In this document: positions 59,721 through 64,000 of the stretch, in pieces
How positions within the stretch are numbered: the stretch's first letter is position 1
Layout: each line of letters begins with the position of its first letter
From: Latrodectus hesperus
Lineage: Eukaryota > Arthropoda > Arachnida > Araneae > Theridiidae
Direction: 5' to 3'
Assembly (NCBI GenBank): GCA_037975125.1
Contig: JAJQOW010000194.1
Location: 93,183 to 157,182 of the forward strand
Length of the DNA: 64,000 nt
Position numbers and translations under genes: made by a program
The notes under the pieces: model-generated
The model's database searches: none
What the model saw: the letters and a program-made list of their open reading frames with translations, nothing else
Told to the model about the DNA's origin: nothing

Positions 59721-60474
59721 TTCATGATTGAAAATGACATCAACACTAAGTTATTACTAAATAGAAAGTCAAAATTCATAATTTATAATGAGAAATAATG
59801 GAACATTTATGAAAACAATATATTTAACTCAAATTTTAATACTTCATGTAAATTATTGATGAAAAATAGTAGAATTTAAAATACAGGTAGCGTTTTTATA
59901 TTTTAGTCCGTACATAAAGATAAAAATTAAAAATCCAGTATTGTGCTCTTCAGTAAGACATATATTTTCCTAAATTTGAATAAAAAAGCAAACTTGATAT
60001 TCCTTGGTAAAAATTTAAATATCGGCAATCAATGAATTTTATTTTAAAATTAAGTTATTCATATAATATTTTTTAAAATATTTAATCTTTTTACAAAATG
60101 TAATAATTATGAAACAATGGCAACTGCCTCATAATGTTTACTCTGGAATTTATATTTTTACAGTGAAAACACTTTAGCAACTGATTTAAACTCCATAACG
60201 TAAATTTGTGTAATATTATTAAGTGACAAAATGATAACAAGTTTTCTAAAGGAAAAATTTACATTTAATTTTGTAAGGCTATATGATATAGCAGATTTAG
60301 TATACATATTGTGTTATGGTATGAAGAAATAATAACTCAAAATTCATTAAAATATATGTGTTTATAAATGAATAAATCACAAAATAAAAAAATTATGATA
60401 GAACAAAGTTTACTAATGTCTACCTCACATCATATGTAAATATAGTTAAATATTATTTAAATTTGTATCTATGA

Positions 60475-60477
<3 letters not shown>

Positions 60478-60539
<62 letters not shown>
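60478..60539. repeat. (TA)n abutting a mariner-like element
   Basis: TA run of 62 bases ending exactly where the inverted repeat at 60540 starts. Confidence 0.97.
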
Positions 60540-60542
<3 letters not shown>

Positions 60543-61414
60543 GGTGATCATAATTAAACTGCAAATTTAAAAACGCTGTAAAAAATCACCAGAATGTACT
60601 TCAAGCAGGGGGATTTTGTTTGGCGTGGGGAAAAAATTAGCGAAAAAGTGGCCAATAGATGGCGCTGCGCAGGCGGCTGTAGGTTAATTACATGAATTCT
60701 GACATGAACGATAATCAATTGTAGCTGTAAGCTAAACGTTAAACCAGTTGAGCTATTGTAAGTCAGGCAGATGTTGTGGCACTCTTGGTTTAAAGCCTAT
60801 TCAGAGCGACAAGGTGGTGCCATATCGAATAGGAAAAAATCGGTTTTTAATTGCCCTGCGGCCAAAAACCGTAGAAAAAGCCAACAATAATTCGGTTTTT
60901 AACAGTCCTTAGACTTCTTCAAGAAATTTTCAATATGGTGTCCCCCATTTTCTGTTAGGAGTTGTAAACGTAAAACGGTATTTTCCACAGCAGCTTGGAG
61001 TGTATCAGTGCTGATGTTGTTAACATGCTGAGTAATGCGGCATTTCAAATTCGCTAAGGTGTCTAGTACACAGCATTTTTCAGAAATCTCCAGAGCCAAA
61101 AGTCACAGGGAGTGATGTCCGGTGATCGTGGCGGCCAGGGAGTTGGAAAATGTCGGCTGATAATACGGTCATTTCCGAAATGGCGTTGCATCACCATCGA
61201 CAATTAACGAGAATTCAGGCTACTCAGCATTTTATACAAGACGTTAATTTGCATATAACCACCTGTGCAGCGCCATCTATAGGCCACTTTTTTTCCCACG
61301 CCAAACAAAATCCCCCTGTTTGAAGTACATTCTGAGGAAATTTCAGATCTTTCTGACCAGTGGTCCTTTTTTTTACAGCGTTTTTAAATTTGCAGTTTAA
61401 TTATGATCACTCTG
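60540..61414 (-). mobile_element. Mariner-like element with long inverted repeats, internally deleted
   Basis: 875 bp. Left end cagggtgatcataattaaac, right end the inverse of cagagtgatcataattaaac. The inverted similarity extends with indels for about 150 bp on each side, including gggggattttgtttggcgtg. TA at 60538-60539 and 61415-61416. The interior keeps only the C-terminal part of a transposase on the minus strand. The termini resemble the left end of the 31909 element, so both may belong to one superfamily group. Confidence 0.9.
60899..61145 (-). pseudogene. Mariner-like transposase C-terminal fragment
   Basis: On the minus strand, PPRSPDITPCDFWLW carries the third catalytic residue region ('SPD.TP.DF.LW'). 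After a frame change, ISEKCCVLDTLANLKCRITQ, VNNISTDTLQAAVENTVLRL and LLTENGGHHIEN follow, which is the usual C-terminus of this arthropod family. The first two catalytic positions are deleted. Confidence 0.8.
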
Positions 61415-61424
61415 TAGTTTCCAT

Positions 61425-62470
61425 GGACTGTCAGTTAAACTTTAATGTTTGGTTGGAAAACCTTTATGTCTTAAAACCTCTTCCAATCATTTAAGCATCA
61501 AGTGAAGTAGCTTGGTGGTTTCTGCAGGTGTAATATAATTCCAGTCTTCATAATTACTCTTTTTCACAGATCTTTCGATATTATGTTATGTTGCCGAGTA
61601 TTGTGTTCCAATAAGTTCCATAAATGTTCGAAGGGGTTGAAGTCTGGTGATTGTGGAGGAGTATGAAAATGATGTTTAATATTCTACAACAGCCAGGGCT
61701 TTACTTTGTGGGCAGTATGTTTTGGATTGTCTTGTTGAAACCAAAAGTCATCACCAAGTTTTAAATATTTTGCACTCTGCTTCAAAATTTTTTAAAAGTA
61801 TATTTAGATATTCCATATGATCAAATGTGGAGTCTATAAACGTTAATGGATGAACTCCACTTGCTGCCATGCACCCCCAAATAATTACGTCACCTCCACG
61901 TTGTTTAACTGTAGACAAAATTTTGCTTCACAAAAGCCGCTCAATGTTTTCTCCACACCCGTTTACGCCCTTTGATGCCTCCACTATCGCCAAAACTTGC
62001 TTTCATCAGAGAATATTACTTTTTCAAGAAACTCAGAAGGTTAAGTAACATATTTACTAGCAAAATTTTAACGGCTTAGCTTATTGGCAGTTTAAATACA
62101 TGGCTTTCTACGAGCTACAGGGTCGTGATAGCAAGATTTTTTCAGAAATTTTCGTGTAGTATCTTCATGAAGACACTTTTCAAGCCTTTCACTAACATCA
62201 AGTGCAATTTGAGATGCGGTAATCTTTGAATTTAAACGTATGTGTATTTCGGGATGCATATCTCTTCTCATAATGTTAGCTTAATTGGTCTGTTAACATG
62301 AGGCCTTAACATGATAGATTTCATTTACTTGTAACTATTGATTATTCTTTGGATAGAAGAATGAGTTCTTCCAACTACCGTTCTAATTGATCGAAGAGTT
62401 TTAACTTCATTCTTTTGTCTTAAGCTGATTTTCTATTCATTCTGAATCCTCTCTTTTCCTTCAGAATCCA
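61425..62470 (-). pseudogene. Tc-like transposase relic
   Basis: Highly decayed minus-strand gene. Recognisable pieces from the N-terminus: MDSEGKERIQNE (62470), KNEVKTLRSIRTVVGRTHSS, KASFGDSGGIKGRKRVWR, VIIWGCMAASGVHPLTFIDS with TFDHMEYLNILL, and NYEDWNYITPAETTKLLHL near the C-terminus. Stops are numerous. The right end (near 62888, adjoining a TA tract) may be the original terminus; the left terminus is not visible. Confidence 0.75.
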
Positions 62471-63689
<1,219 letters not shown>

Positions 63690-64000
63690 ATATTTAACCA
63701 CGCGCTTGCCCGCGCACGATAATTTTCTCGAAGATGGTATAATCTAGAAAAATAAACACGTCGCCATCTGCTGAATACCTGTGCAACTTAGATGCTAAAC
63801 CGCCATCTATTAGGAACTTACAGAACTAACCAAAAAAAATTAAAAAAAAATTTAGGGTTGTACTACCCCTAACATTTAGGGGGATGAAAAATAGATGTTG
63901 GCCGATTCTCATAGATACCGGATAAGCACAAAAAATTTCATCAAAATCGGTCAAGCCGTTTCGGAGGAGTATGGCAACGAAAACTGTGACACGAGAATTT
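63690..64000 (+). mobile_element. RTE-like LINE 3' region or related SINE, cut by the window end
   Basis: Contains two cgccatct-type motifs, a gggggatgaaaaatagatgt block, then aaaatttcatcaaaatcggt, caagccgtttcggaggagta and gacacgagaattt. I recall closely similar 3' ends in many arthropod, especially insect, genomes, attached to RTE-type LINEs. No coding part is inside the window. Confidence 0.5.

Overview
This is a eukaryotic window, AT-rich and crowded with transposable elements. No bacterial gene organisation is visible. The mix of elements (jockey-type, I-type and RTE-like LINEs, Ty3/gypsy elements, Tc1/mariner, hAT and Mutator relics, tRNA-derived SINEs, very long (TA)n tracts) and one host gene with consensus introns fit an arthropod. 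I favour a spider or other arachnid, but that assignment rests on recalled resemblance only.

Host gene. Three exons on the + strand (8526-8646; 24356-24542; 25849-26787, the last split by a transposon) encode consecutive pieces of the multi-pass acyltransferase-3 domain of a 'nose resistant to fluoxetine' (nrf-6)-like protein. Every exon edge that I can test has an AG acceptor or GT donor, and the phases match (0 into 0, then 1 into 1). The copy looks broken: exon 24356-24542 has an in-frame TGA, and exon 25849-26787 is interrupted by a 795-bp non-LTR insertion with an exact 13-bp target-site duplication.

Layout. 1-7835: sequence homologous to the upstream part of a Mutator-like element, split by a complete 4987-bp jockey-type LINE (minus strand, exact 11-bp duplication). 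8526-24355: an nrf-6-like exon followed by a 15.7-kb intron. In that intron one (TA)n locus has received a Tc1 element (8880-10159) and a minus-strand gypsy element (10259-22460). The gypsy gag is in turn split by a + strand I-type LINE (14636-20283). A diverged tandem array follows at 22.9-23.8 kb. 24356-31310: remaining exons, a Tc1 relic and SINEs. 31547-33960: a 360-bp TA tract, a mariner-like element, an RNase H relic and a SINE. 35.9-38.9 kb: Mutator-like transposase relic and its upstream region, inverted relative to the 1.5-7.8 kb copy. 41677-45770: a second gypsy element lacking RT and RNase H, with a tRNA-like segment inside each LTR. 47410-48972: a Tc1 element with paired TIRs. 50.5-64 kb: LINE relics, a short non-LTR insertion with a 14-bp duplication, a hAT relic, a 345-bp TA tract, a mariner-like element with about 150-bp inverted repeats, another Tc relic, and an RTE-like 3' tail running off the window.

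The most notable points are the nrf-6-like gene bloated and disrupted by nested elements, the first gypsy element whose integrase lies upstream of its reverse transcriptase, the tRNA-like module in the second gypsy LTR, and the repeated use of (TA)n tracts as landing sites.
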